Source of the DNA: Phytohabitans aurantiacus
GTDB taxonomy: Bacteria; Actinomycetota; Actinomycetes; Mycobacteriales; Micromonosporaceae
NCBI RefSeq assembly: GCF_027923225.1
Contig: NZ_BSDI01000057.1
Coordinates: forward strand, 8,181 to 72,180
Length of the DNA: 64,000 nt
Reading direction: 5' to 3'
Numbering within the stretch: the first letter of the stretch is position 1; the number at the start of each line of letters is the position of its first letter. Of this stretch, positions 52,383 through 60,743 are shown one piece after another. The position numbers and the translations under genes were made by a program. The notes under the pieces were generated by a model. That model was given only the letters and a program-made list of their open reading frames with translations, made no database searches and was not told where the DNA came from.

Positions 52383-52413
52383 GTGATTGCGTGAAAGGAA
52401 TTCACGCAATCAC
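52383..52413. terminator. Hairpin in an AT-rich spacer after rph
   Basis: GTGATTGCGTGAA and TTCACGCAATCAC are perfect 13-bp complements around AGGAA. It lies 56 bp downstream of the rph stop on its strand and probably terminates it. The surrounding 243-bp spacer is unusually AT-rich for this window and also contains TATATTGTTTTT; it must also hold the promoter of the propeller gene. Confidence 0.72.
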
Positions 52414-52468
52414 GCGTTCGAAACAAATCGCTAATGGAATTTCCATGCATGCATTTCCATGCCTTGGC

Positions 52469-55066
52469 TCAGGAGAGGATCTCGATGTATCCGTCGGTGC
52501 CGTGCACGCGGATCCGCTGCCCATCGCGGATCAGCCGGGTCGCGTCGACCACACCGACGACGGCCGGCAAGCCGTACTCCCGGGCGACCACCGCGCCATG
52601 GGTCATCAGGCCGCCCACCTCCGTCACCAGTCCCCCGATCGCGACGAACAGCGGCGTCCAGCTGGGATCCGTGTACGCCGTGACCAGGATGTCGCCGGCT
52701 TCGAGGTTGGCCTCGGCCATGTCGAGCACGACGCGGGCGGTGCCCTCGATGGTGCCGGCGGAGACGGGCAGGCCGACCAGGGCACCGGCCGGCACGTCGT
52801 TGCGCCGGTACGCCCCGGTGATGGCCTCGCCGTCCGAGGTGAGCACCCGGGGCGGCGTGAGCGCCTCATACGCGCCGAACGCTTCCTTGCGCCGCTGGAT
52901 GAGCTCGCCGTCCACCTGGTTCGTGCGCGCGACGTCGTGGAGCTCGGCGAACGAGAGGTAGAAGATGTCCTCCGTCTCACCCAGCACACCGGCCCGCACG
53001 AGGCGCTCGGCCTCCTCCAGCAGTGCCCGTTTGTAGACGAAGTAGCGGCTCACCATGCCGTACTTCGGGTACTCCCGGTACCCGATGAAGGTCCGGACCC
53101 GCTCGATCATCCGCTGTGTCTCGTCGGCCTTGCTCTCCCCGTCCGGCAGGGCGCGCAAGCGCCCGAGCAGCTCCTGCTCCTTGTTCAAGGCCTCCTGCCG
53201 GCCCTGCTCGAAGCGCCGCGGCCCGGCACCCGGCTCGAAGTTCTTGATGTTGCCGAGGATCATGGCGACGAGCATGGAGGGGCGCTCGCTCCAGCGCGGC
53301 CGCGTGATGTCGATCTCGCCGACGCACCGCATGCCGTACTTGTCGAGCCAAGCCTCGATGGCGTCCCGCGCCTCGCGCCCGCCCGCGAGCCCGGGCAGCT
53401 CGTCCAGGAACCCCTCCCCCTCGACGTTCCGCAGGAACGCCACCACCTCCGGATACGGGCGGATCACGTCAGCGACGTCGAGCAGCGCCAGCCCCATCTC
53501 CGAGGTGACGTTGTGGGGCACGGACTGCGTGAGCGTGTCCGCCACGTTCTTCTCACCCAGCCACTCCTCCAGCCGTTCGTTGAGCCACCACGTGGCCTCC
53601 ATCGCCGACATGAACACCTGATGGCTCTGCGGATCGAACAGGATCCGCCTCAGTTCCTGGAGGTCCTCCTGGATGAAGTCGAACAGCGCCACTCCGGACT
53701 TCGTCCGGATCTCGCGCTCCGTGGCGGCGATGGACGCCTCGCTGCGCCCGATCAGTTCGGTGACGATCGCCGGATCGTTCGCTGCCGGGGCGGGCCCGCC
53801 GCCCGGCAGCGGCCTGGGAGGTCCCTCGTCGGGGAGCGGCTGGATGAAGCCGTCGCGATCGAGGACGGTCCGCAGCGCGTCGCCGGTCAGCGGATCGGAT
53901 TTCCCCACGAGCTCCAGGAAGCTGGCGCGGCTCGCCGGCGACGCCAGCCTCTGGGTGATGTCGACGAACAGGCGGCCGCCGGCCTCGGCCATGGGTACCG
54001 GGGTCGTCATCTGCCAGAACGAGAGCCCCAGCGGCTTGAGGGGGTCGGTCATCATCTGCTGGTGGCCGACGGAGAGGTAGACGTGGTTCTGTCCGTCACC
54101 GGTCTCGGGGATGGGAAACAGCGTGGTGATCGACCGGCTCTGAACGATCTGGAAGTCGTCGTCGACCAGGCACCATTCGATGTCCTGCGGGCGCCCGAAG
54201 TGCGCTTCGATCCGGCGCCCCAGTGCCACGAGCCGCACGGCCTGCGCGTCCGTCAGGGCGGGCTGTTCCTGCCGCTCCGGGTCGACGGCCAGTACCCGGG
54301 TGCCGCCCGCCGGCTCGGCCTGGATGGCGACCTGCTTCGCGGCGACCGTCTTGTCGACGACCTCGCCGTCGCGCACCTTGAAGACGTCCGGGTTCACCAG
54401 GCCGGAGACCAGTGCCTCGCCGAGGCCGAAGCTGGCGTCGACGGCGGCGACCTTCCGGTTGCCGGTGACGGGGTCGGCCGTGAACAGGATGCCGGCCGCC
54501 TGCGGGAAGACCATCCGCTGTACGACCACGGCCATGTGAACCTTCCGGTGGTCGAAGCCGTTGTGCTGGCGGTACGTCACGGCCCGCTCGGTGAACAGCG
54601 ACGCCCAGCACCGGCTGATGTGCCGCAGGATCGCCGCCGGGCCCACGACGTTCAGGTACGTGTCCTGCTGGCCGGCGAAGGACGCCGTCGGCAGGTCCTC
54701 CGCCGTCGCGCTCGACCGGACGGCATAGGCGGCTTGCTCGCCGAACCGTGCGAGCGCGCCGGTGACCGCCGCCGCCAGATCGTCGGGGATGGGGACGCCC
54801 TCGATCGTCTGGCGGATCTCCGCGCTGAGCGCCTGGATCGCCGCCCGGTCATCCGCGTCCAGGCGCGACAGCCGGTCCAGTTGATCATTGATCGACGGCG
54901 CCTCGGTCATGATCCGCCGGAAGGCGTCGGTCGTCACGCAGAAACCGGCCGGCACGCGGATGCCTTCGATCCGCGACAACTCCCCCAGGTGTGCACCCTT
55001 GCCGCCCACGACGGCGACCCGCGCCTGACCGGTCTCGTGAAAGTCCAACACGTACTGCTCGCTCAC
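52469..55066 (-). CDS. rph: Rifamycin-inactivating phosphotransferase
   Basis: An 865-residue protein with the size and domain order of Rph. The ATP-grasp domain comes first (VVGGKGAHLGELSRIEGIRV, AVRSSATAEDLPTASFAGQQ, DTYLNVVG, IEWCLVDDDFQIVQSRSITT), a rifampin-binding region follows from about residue 330, and the swivelling phosphohistidine domain is last, with GGLMTHGAVVAREYGLPAVV. His823 is the phospho-carrier position. It transfers the beta-phosphate of ATP to the C21 hydroxyl of rifamycins. Closely related PEP synthases differ in length and middle domain. The GTG start follows GGGGGAGG; a TATAAC -10-like box lies upstream. Confidence 0.88.
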   Translation of the reverse strand: MSEQYVLDFHETGQARVAVVGGKGAHLGELSRIEGIRVPAGFCVTTDAFRRIMTEAPSINDQLDRLSRLDADDRAAIQALSAEIRQTIEGVPIPDDLAAAVTGALARFGEQAAYAVRSSATAEDLPTASFAGQQDTYLNVVGPAAILRHISRCWASLFTERAVTYRQHNGFDHRKVHMAVVVQRMVFPQAAGILFTADPVTGNRKVAAVDASFGLGEALVSGLVNPDVFKVRDGEVVDKTVAAKQVAIQAEPAGGTRVLAVDPERQEQPALTDAQAVRLVALGRRIEAHFGRPQDIEWCLVDDDFQIVQSRSITTLFPIPETGDGQNHVYLSVGHQQMMTDPLKPLGLSFWQMTTPVPMAEAGGRLFVDITQRLASPASRASFLELVGKSDPLTGDALRTVLDRDGFIQPLPDEGPPRPLPGGGPAPAANDPAIVTELIGRSEASIAATEREIRTKSGVALFDFIQEDLQELRRILFDPQSHQVFMSAMEATWWLNERLEEWLGEKNVADTLTQSVPHNVTSEMGLALLDVADVIRPYPEVVAFLRNVEGEGFLDELPGLAGGREARDAIEAWLDKYGMRCVGEIDITRPRWSERPSMLVAMILGNIKNFEPGAGPRRFEQGRQEALNKEQELLGRLRALPDGESKADETQRMIERVRTFIGYREYPKYGMVSRYFVYKRALLEEAERLVRAGVLGETEDIFYLSFAELHDVARTNQVDGELIQRRKEAFGAYEALTPPRVLTSDGEAITGAYRRNDVPAGALVGLPVSAGTIEGTARVVLDMAEANLEAGDILVTAYTDPSWTPLFVAIGGLVTEVGGLMTHGAVVAREYGLPAVVGVVDATRLIRDGQRIRVHGTDGYIEILS

Positions 55067-55131
55067 TGCGATACCTCCCCCGCTACGTTATATGGGTTGC
55101 TTCCTCAGGCCGGCCATTGCACTGTGACGAC

Positions 55132-55920
55132 ATGATCGACACCGCGCACCTTCTTGCGGCCTATGACGAGCAGCTCCGCACCGATGCCGAGACGCCTGGC
55201 GCGCTCTCGGTCGCCCGGCACGGGCCGCTGCGCCTCGCGACGTTCGCGGGTGGTCGCGGATTCATCACGTATCGCGACCTGGGCGGCGCGGATGCCGACG
55301 CGATCCGGCGCCTCGTCCCGGAGGCGCTGGCACACTACCAGGCCAACCCCGAGGTTGACCGGGTCGAGTGGAAGACCCGCGGGCACGACCACGCGCCTGG
55401 GCTGCACGAGGCGTTGCTGGAGAACGGGTTCGTCCCGGACGAGCCCGAGTCGATCATGATCGGCGAGGCGCGGCTGCTGGACGTCGACGTTCCGTTGCCC
55501 GAGGGCGTGACCCTGCGTCGGGTGACCGAGGAACCGGACGTCCGCGCGATGAGCGCGATGCAGGACGAGACCTTCGGCGAGCCCGTCAGCGTCGAATCGG
55601 CGGACGCCCTGCTGCGCCGCCTGGCCACCCGCGACGGGATGGAGTTGTGGGTCGCCGAAGCCGAGGGCCAGATCGTGAGCGCCGGCCGGCTGGAGCCGGT
55701 AGCGGGAACGAGCTTCGCCGGGATCTGGGGCGGCGCGACCCGTGCGGAGTGGCGCCGTCGAGGAATCTACCGGGCGTTGACCGCCGAGCGGGCCCGCTCG
55801 GCCCTGCGCATGGGCAAGACACTGATCAACAGCGACTCCACCGAGTACTCCCGTCCGATCCTCGAACGCTCCGGCCTGGTCAAGGTCTCGACGACAACGC
55901 CCTACAACTGGCAGCGATAA
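55132..55920 (+). CDS. GNAT family N-acetyltransferase
   Basis: A 262-residue protein. The C-terminal GNAT domain has MELWVAEAEGQIVSAGRLEP, FAGIWGGATRAEWRRRGIYR with the acetyl-CoA loop pattern RRxGxxR, ALTAERARSALRMGKTLINS and YSRPILERSGLVKV. The N-terminal 120 residues are an extra domain (VARHGPLRLATFAGGRGFIT, YQANPEVDRVEWKTRGHDHA). It is divergent from rph with 65 bp between starts. The substrate is unknown; small-molecule or antibiotic acetylation is possible given its neighbour. Confidence 0.85.
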   Translation: MIDTAHLLAAYDEQLRTDAETPGALSVARHGPLRLATFAGGRGFITYRDLGGADADAIRRLVPEALAHYQANPEVDRVEWKTRGHDHAPGLHEALLENGFVPDEPESIMIGEARLLDVDVPLPEGVTLRRVTEEPDVRAMSAMQDETFGEPVSVESADALLRRLATRDGMELWVAEAEGQIVSAGRLEPVAGTSFAGIWGGATRAEWRRRGIYRALTAERARSALRMGKTLINSDSTEYSRPILERSGLVKVSTTTPYNWQR

Positions 55921-56307
55921 TCAGCCGCCGGGGTCGTCCCAGCCGACGCACTCTTGTTCGTGCGGCCCGTTGGTGACTCTCAGCACCGTGCCGTCGCCGG
56001 CCGTGAACGTGGCGTTCCGGCCTTCGACGGCACTCAGGCTCCCAGCCTGTTCGCCCGTCTTCCGCCACGCGATCGGCACCGCGTCGACGAGCTCCCACAC
56101 GACGCCCAGCGCCTGGACGGTGCCGCTGTTGCGGCACGTCTTGGTGTCGAAGACAAGCACCACCGACTGGGTCGGGGCGGTGTCCGTCTCATGTGGACCA
56201 CACGCGGCCGCCCCCAGCACGAGAGCGACGGCGGCCCATATTCGAGCTACCGCGACGCTCGTCGCGGTACATACCGTCGCTCCCGCGGCCTCACCCTCCG
56301 CGTCCAC
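55921..56307 (-). CDS. Small lipoprotein whose N-terminus comes from repeat family B
   Basis: A 128-residue frame from a GTG. Residues about 1-21 (DAEGEAAGATVCTATSVAVA) are encoded by a family-B repeat; the same residues appear in reverse frames at the other B copies. From there it has a lipoprotein signal (ARIWAAVALVLGAAACG, Cys36) and a mature domain with SVVLVFDTKTCRNSGTVQAL, WRKTGEQAGSLSAVEGRNAT and HEQECVGWDD. The original start is not visible, so the repeat either replaced it or the GTG outside the repeat now serves. The function is unknown. Confidence 0.6.
   Translation of the reverse strand: MDAEGEAAGATVCTATSVAVARIWAAVALVLGAAACGPHETDTAPTQSVVLVFDTKTCRNSGTVQALGVVWELVDAVPIAWRKTGEQAGSLSAVEGRNATFTAGDGTVLRVTNGPHEQECVGWDDPGG
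56244..56302 (+). repeat. Dispersed repeat family B, copy 4
   Basis: GAGCTACCGCGACGCTCGTC begins it; TACCGCGACG pairs with CGTCGCGGTA as a 10-bp stem with a 2-nt turn. The tail CGTCGCTCCCGCGGCCTCAC runs on to CCCTCCGCG. It lies at the 5' end of the small lipoprotein gene, unlike the other copies, which follow stop codons. Confidence 0.78.
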
Positions 56308-56313
56308 AAGCCC

Positions 56314-57534
56314 CTATCCCGTCGTGCGGATGGGCAACGAACTGAATCCCTTCAGGGTCAAGCTGTTGCGACGTTGACCAGGACCGGCCGCGGCCAGTGC
56401 CGGAAAGCGGCGCACGAGTGCGGGAAACGCGATCTGTGCTTCCAGCCGGGCAAGCGGCGCACCGAGGCAGTAGTGGATGCCGCCGCCGAACGACAGCGGT
56501 GAGTTGTCCGGGCGGTCCAGCTGAAGGCAATCCGGGTCAGCGAACCGCTCAGGGTCACGGTTGCCCGCACCGAGATAGGCGATCACCCGTTCGCCCTCCT
56601 CGACAGCGACCCCACCGATCTCGACCCGTTCGGTCGCCACCCGACTGCTGATCTGCACCGGACTGTCGAATCGGAGCAACTCCTCGACGGCTGGCCCGGC
56701 GAGTGCGGGGTTCTCGGCGAGAAGCTTGAATTGGTCGGGGTGCGCCAAGAGCGCGGCCAAGCCGTTGGACAGCAGATTTGTGGTGGTCTCGAAGCCCGCG
56801 GCGAACAGGAAGGCCGCATTGCTCAGCACTTCCTCGTCGGAGAGCCGGTCGTCGGTGGCCTGCGCCTGGACCAGCGCGCTGACCAGATCGTCGGCAGGCC
56901 GCCGGCGGCGCTCCTCGACGAGCCCGGCAAGATAATCGCGGATCGTGGCGGCGGCCGGATCCGCTCGGCTCACCACCTCAGGAGAAATCACCTCGAGCAC
57001 CTGCGCCCAGTCACGCACCAGCGACTGGAACTGCCCGCGATCCTCCACCGGTATCCCGAGCAACTCACCGATAACATTGACCGGCAACGGGAACGCGAAA
57101 GACTCGACGAAGTCGACATCACCGCTCAACTGATCGAGCAAGCCGTCGACCATCCGCTCGATCGCCGGTCGCAGCGCCTGCACCCGTCGCGCGGTGAACG
57201 CGGAGCTCACGAGCCGCCGCAGCCGGGTGTGGTCAGGCGGGTTTAGAGTGATCATACTGGTGAAAAGATGCAGCAGTGCCGGATGCTCGCGCCAGTCCGG
57301 AAACCCGACGAAAGCCAACAGGTTGTCGGGAGGCATGTGCGCGAACCGCCCATCGCGGACCACACTCGCACAGTCCGCGTAGCCGGTCACAGCCAACGCG
57401 CCATCCTGCGCCCGCACGACCGGCGAAATCTGCCTCAGCCGCGCATATCGCGGGTACGGGTCCTCCCGACCCACCATCGTCGTCAGCTCACCCAGCAGAA
57501 ACAAGACTTCCGGACTCTGCACTACCTCAGACAC
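56314..57534 (-). CDS. Cytochrome P450
   Basis: A 406-residue soluble bacterial P450 starting at a GTG (VSEVVQSPEVLFLLGELTTM). It has the helix-C pattern PPDHTRLRRLVSSAFTARRV, I-helix oxygen-activation motif LFAAGFETTTN, ExxR in EELLRF, PERFADPDCLQLDR and the haem loop SFGGGIHYCLGAPLAR with Cys356. All key residues are intact. It should take electrons from a ferredoxin encoded elsewhere; none is adjacent. The usual roles are secondary-metabolite or xenobiotic hydroxylation. The open frame continues upstream without coding support. It is followed by the B repeat and lipoprotein gene on the same strand. Confidence 0.9.
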   Translation of the reverse strand: MSEVVQSPEVLFLLGELTTMVGREDPYPRYARLRQISPVVRAQDGALAVTGYADCASVVRDGRFAHMPPDNLLAFVGFPDWREHPALLHLFTSMITLNPPDHTRLRRLVSSAFTARRVQALRPAIERMVDGLLDQLSGDVDFVESFAFPLPVNVIGELLGIPVEDRGQFQSLVRDWAQVLEVISPEVVSRADPAAATIRDYLAGLVEERRRRPADDLVSALVQAQATDDRLSDEEVLSNAAFLFAAGFETTTNLLSNGLAALLAHPDQFKLLAENPALAGPAVEELLRFDSPVQISSRVATERVEIGGVAVEEGERVIAYLGAGNRDPERFADPDCLQLDRPDNSPLSFGGGIHYCLGAPLARLEAQIAFPALVRRFPALAAAGPGQRRNSLTLKGFSSLPIRTTG

Positions 57535-57599
57535 CGCCCCAGCATACGTACCAAGCGGGTTGGGGCGGCCATGAGTTTGCGCAGTAACGCAACGGCTTG

Positions 57600-57910
57600 A
57601 TCCGCAGTAGGCCGCGAATATCTGTCCACACTGGACCGGGATCGGCCACCAGCCTCCATCCAGCGCCCCCTCATCGCCGTGAGCACCGTCCAAATATTCA
57701 GCCGCGTCCAGATCATGGACGAATCGGGTACCGCGCACGTCGCCGGGTGCAGAGCACGAACGTGCCAACGACCTGATCACGGCCATACGCGGCCTCATCG
57801 ACCGCATAGGTGCCGGGGTCGAGAAGCGGAGGTTTCACCTGGTGGCAGTCCAAAAGCGACCAGTGCGGCCCCGCCGGCAGCTCCACCAACCGGACCTGGA
57901 CGCTCAGCAC
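57600..57910 (-). pseudogene. Frameshifted small gene
   Basis: A frame from a GTG at 57910 reads VQVRLVELPAGPHWSLLDCH, QVKPPLLDPGTYAVDEAAYG, RDQVVGTFVLCT, then RRRARYPIRP and stop. Restoring one C in the run near 57748 gives a sensible continuation (PGDVRGTRFVHDLDAAEYLD, GAHGDEG) in the next frame. Divergent from the gene at 58059. The 524-bp gap 57535-58058 is otherwise without a clear gene; VDRYSRPTADQAVALLRKL in a third frame may be another scrap. Confidence 0.4.
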
Positions 57911-58058
57911 GTTTCCGCACCTCGCACACCGAAACTTCTCCAGCGCGCGGCAGTGTCACATTCCACCCAAGCGACAGCATCCCAAATACGCGGCGCCGCC
58001 TTTCGAGGATCACGGCATCTCGATCGCCGCCCCTGCTGGATCGTGGCAGGATCCCAAC

Positions 58059-58937
58059 GTGCCGGCAGCCGAGCAAAGCGTCCCGTTCCGCTGGGACCTG
58101 ATCACTCCCGACCAACTCGGCACGCTGCTCGGCGGAACCAACCCGCCGGACCTGTGGTTCCTTGACGACCTCGTCGCGTGCGCCGGCAAGGTGATCGCCC
58201 GCAGCGGCAACGGTAACCTGGTCTTCGTCGGCAGGTCCCTGGACTCGATGTTCGACCTGCTCGGCGGCGCACTGGCCGACACCCGTGACGAGCGGGCGCC
58301 GCGACGGCTACCCTTGTCGTTCCAACGCCCCGGCGCCTGGACAGGGCGACAGTGGCGGCCACGCTCGCTTACCGCGGCGGAGCGAGCACAAGCGCGCCGG
58401 GTCCTGACCACCGCTGGCGTGACACCTCACGGCCTTGCCAGAGCGCAGCGCGCGGTAACCTTCGTGGACGTGGTCGACCGCGGCTCAACCTTCACCGAGT
58501 TGTTCGACCTGCTGTCATCCTGGATCGACGACGAGCGCGAGCCATGGCCGGTCATTCGCCGCAAGCTACGGTTCGTCGGAGTCACCAGCCGCACGAAAAC
58601 CAGCCCGAACACGTACCGCTGGCAGCACCACGCGGCATGGACCCGCCACCTACCCGCCCGCGCGGTGACGAACGTGTCGCTGCACCCGATCGTCTGGTCG
58701 TACTTCGGCGATCACCAGACCAAGCTGACCCGCTCGTTTCGTCCCGACCAGTGGCTGGCCGAAGTACCAGGACCCGAACGCGACGAACAGACCCGCCAAG
58801 CCCTCGCCCAAGCCGCCGCGTTGGTCGCCTACGGCCGCAGCCGAGCCGGACGCCACACCCTGGCCCGCGCCATCGGCCGCGAACCAGCGCTGGCCCAACC
58901 CTGGCTCCGCACCCTCGTCACCGAACTCAACAGCTGA
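58059..58937 (+). CDS. Hypothetical protein with phosphoribosyltransferase-like motif
   Basis: A 292-residue cytoplasmic protein from a GTG start (VPAAEQSVPFRWDLITPDQL). Conserved-looking blocks are DLWFLDDLVACAGKVIARSG, NGNLVFVGRSLDSMFDLLGG, VTFVDVVDRGSTFTELFDLL, KLRFVGVTSRTKTSPNTYRW and NVSLHPIVWSYFGDHQTKLT. VDVVDRGST resembles the PRPP loop of type I phosphoribosyltransferases, and NLVFVGRSLD the preceding strand. It is not a known biosynthetic PRTase. Homologous-looking proteins of unknown role occur in actinomycetes, as I recall. Monocistronic. Confidence 0.72.
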   Translation: MPAAEQSVPFRWDLITPDQLGTLLGGTNPPDLWFLDDLVACAGKVIARSGNGNLVFVGRSLDSMFDLLGGALADTRDERAPRRLPLSFQRPGAWTGRQWRPRSLTAAERAQARRVLTTAGVTPHGLARAQRAVTFVDVVDRGSTFTELFDLLSSWIDDEREPWPVIRRKLRFVGVTSRTKTSPNTYRWQHHAAWTRHLPARAVTNVSLHPIVWSYFGDHQTKLTRSFRPDQWLAEVPGPERDEQTRQALAQAAALVAYGRSRAGRHTLARAIGREPALAQPWLRTLVTELNS

Positions 58938-59106
58938 ACCGCTCCACGGTTTGCTCGCGCTTTCCACAGTTCCTGCCGGGCGGCCTTGGTATTGAGGGTC
59001 ACCAGTCCTCGCGCTGTCCAGGAGCGCCGCGATGGATCGCGGCTCGACAGGGCGCTGCGCCGGTTATCCCGGTGCTAAATGGCAGCACGCCGGCCATCAT
59101 GCTGCT

Positions 59107-59364
59107 GTGCCCACGAATACGCCGCACGTGCTCATCACAGAGCATCTGCCGCCGTTCCTGCGCGGCGAAACGTCCGTGACCGACCTTACGGCCGGCGTGA
59201 ATGCGGCCGTACGTCAGATCGCCCAGACCCGACCGCTTTGCGGTGCAGAGGTTGATTTGTTCATGTTGCTGGAGCGTTGGGAGGTAGCAGGCTGGGTGGA
59301 ACGGCCTGCCGTGGTCGACGACCTGCGAAACTTGACAAAGTCGATGTTGGCGATGCCGAAGTAG
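59107..59364 (+). CDS. Small hypothetical protein
   Basis: An 85-residue frame from a GTG: VPTNTPHVLITEHLPPFLRG, ETSVTDLTAGVNAAVRQIAQ, then RPLCGAEVDLFMLLERWEVA and GWVERPAVVDDLRNLTKSML. It is helical, with a balanced composition unlike shadow frames, so it is probably real. No domain is recognised and no clear ribosome site is seen. Confidence 0.45.
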   Translation: MPTNTPHVLITEHLPPFLRGETSVTDLTAGVNAAVRQIAQTRPLCGAEVDLFMLLERWEVAGWVERPAVVDDLRNLTKSMLAMPK

Positions 59365-59566
59365 TGCGTCGACGCCTCAGGGCGCCGCGCGGCGACGGCA
59401 GTCGCCTGGATATCCGAGCACGCTCTGCTGCCGTCGCCGCGATCCGCGCACTTGTTGCGGCATGGCAGTGCGCCGGCCCATGGTCAGGCAGCGCTCCGAG
59501 GTGTCTCGATCGGCAGCACCGCGGATAGCATGCGGCGATGGTGGGTTTCGCGATCCGCCGACGGGT

Positions 59567-59716
59567 TTGAGTAAGCGCGCACGTCGCTTCGTCGGTGTCC
59601 ATGGAGCCTGGCTCGATGCGCCACCAGTCAGCCAATGGCGCCGAAGCTGGCAAGAGGCCGGCATCCCGTCTGAGGTCATCGATCGCGCGGAGCACTATCA
59701 GGCTCGATGGGGCGGC
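59567..59716 (+). pseudogene. Truncated fragment of a conserved hypothetical protein
   Basis: From a TTG the frame reads MSKRARRFVGVHGAWLDAPP, VSQWRRSWQEAGIPSEVIDR and AEHYQARWGG, then diverges into low-quality sequence before a stop at 59776. The WR.SW...GIP..V..RA...Q.RWGG pattern is the start of a longer actinobacterial protein family as I recall it, so the body is missing. The gap 59365-59776 contains no other gene. Confidence 0.4.
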
Positions 59717-59776
59717 CCCAGAGCAAGGAATTGCCTGACGGTCGCGCGGACCGGGCGCGAGATCGGCGGCAGGTGA

Positions 59777-60157
59777 TTATCCGGGAACGTCAATCCAGCG
59801 GGCGGCCGCCTCGAATGTGTCCGCAGGAGTGGAGCTGAATGCGATCGCGGCGCCGGGAGCGTGCCGACGTACCAGGTTGATCACCCGCTCGAACAGCTCC
59901 AACTCGTTGCGCACACCGCCGCCAATGACGACGCACTCCCAGAGCTGGCTGCGAAGGCCAGTGGTGACGACCGCCTCCACATCATCACTGCCGTCGAGGG
60001 CGACCAGGCAGAACACAGCCCCGACACCATGTCTGACGAATCGCGACTTCCCGATCTCGATGCCGTCTGCTATCGGCTGAGGATCCCATGGCCCCGGCAC
60101 GCGATACGGATCGAGCCCGATCACGAGCACACGAGGAGCGAGGATCGGTCCGTCCAC
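59777..60157 (-). CDS. Conserved hypothetical protein, Rossmann-like
   Basis: A 126-residue protein: APRVLVIGLDPYRVPGPWDP, VGAVFCLVALDGSDDVEAVV, SQLWECVVIGGGVRNELELF and ERVINLVRRHAPGAAIAFSS. The alternating strands and helices with VVIGGG suggest a small nucleotide-binding or response-regulator-like fold. The start is a GTG at 60157; another GTG before LVIGLDP is possible. Proteins with this LDPYRVPGPWDP signature seem common in actinomycetes, with no known function. Confidence 0.65.
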   Translation of the reverse strand: MDGPILAPRVLVIGLDPYRVPGPWDPQPIADGIEIGKSRFVRHGVGAVFCLVALDGSDDVEAVVTTGLRSQLWECVVIGGGVRNELELFERVINLVRRHAPGAAIAFSSTPADTFEAAARWIDVPG

Positions 60158-60257
60158 ACTCGAAGACTACATCGCGGCCAGCGACCAGACCGCACGACAG
60201 CTCACGGCGAAAGGCACCCGAATGTAGCGATCACTTCGCTGATGAGGACATCGCCGC

Positions 60258-60743
60258 CTACGATTGTCCCTCGAGCCAGTCCTCCACGTGGCGGTGCCTA
60301 TCAAGTCCGACCGCGGCGAACTCATCGATGTGCCTGTGCGCGCTGGCACCGAGTCTACGAAGTGCCTGAGAGATCGCAGACCGGCGGACAACGGCAGGAG
60401 GTGCGTCCAGACCGTCCACGATCGGCCCGAGCACAAGCTCACCGGCGTCCCATACCGCCGCGAACTGCGTCCCTGTCCCGCCCCAGAAATCGGCCTCGAC
60501 GTAGGCAACCGGCCCCCTCCTTGACCATCCGGCCAGCAGACTGTCAAAGCCTGGCGGAAAGCGCTCGCACAGCGCGAAGCGCGAGTCAACGGCATCACCT
60601 CGCGTCACCTCGTCGAAGAGGCTCCCGGTCATGGGCAGTAGGCACAGCCCCTGACCGAGTCGCACTACGACCGCGCTCACCAATCCTGCAACCGGCTGCA
60701 ATGCGGCGGCCGATCCAATCACACCCTGGAGGACGTACCCCAC
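60258..60743 (-). CDS. Conserved hypothetical protein
   Basis: A 161-residue protein from a GTG (VGYVLQGVIGSAAALQPVAG). Later blocks are VVVRLGQGLCLLPMTGSLFD, RFALCERFPPGFDSLLAGWS, GPVAYVEADFWGGTGTQFAA and RRLGASAHRHIDEFAAVGLD. The compact alpha/beta arrangement and scattered single-gene setting are reminiscent of the many small immunity-like proteins of actinomycetes; no family name can be given. Upstream codons in the frame are not protein-like. Confidence 0.62.
   Translation of the reverse strand: MGYVLQGVIGSAAALQPVAGLVSAVVVRLGQGLCLLPMTGSLFDEVTRGDAVDSRFALCERFPPGFDSLLAGWSRRGPVAYVEADFWGGTGTQFAAVWDAGELVLGPIVDGLDAPPAVVRRSAISQALRRLGASAHRHIDEFAAVGLDRHRHVEDWLEGQS

Noticed and set aside
52361..55135. 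A 924-codon plus-strand frame over rph
   Set aside because: Shadow frame; Rph on the other strand is full length with catalytic motifs.
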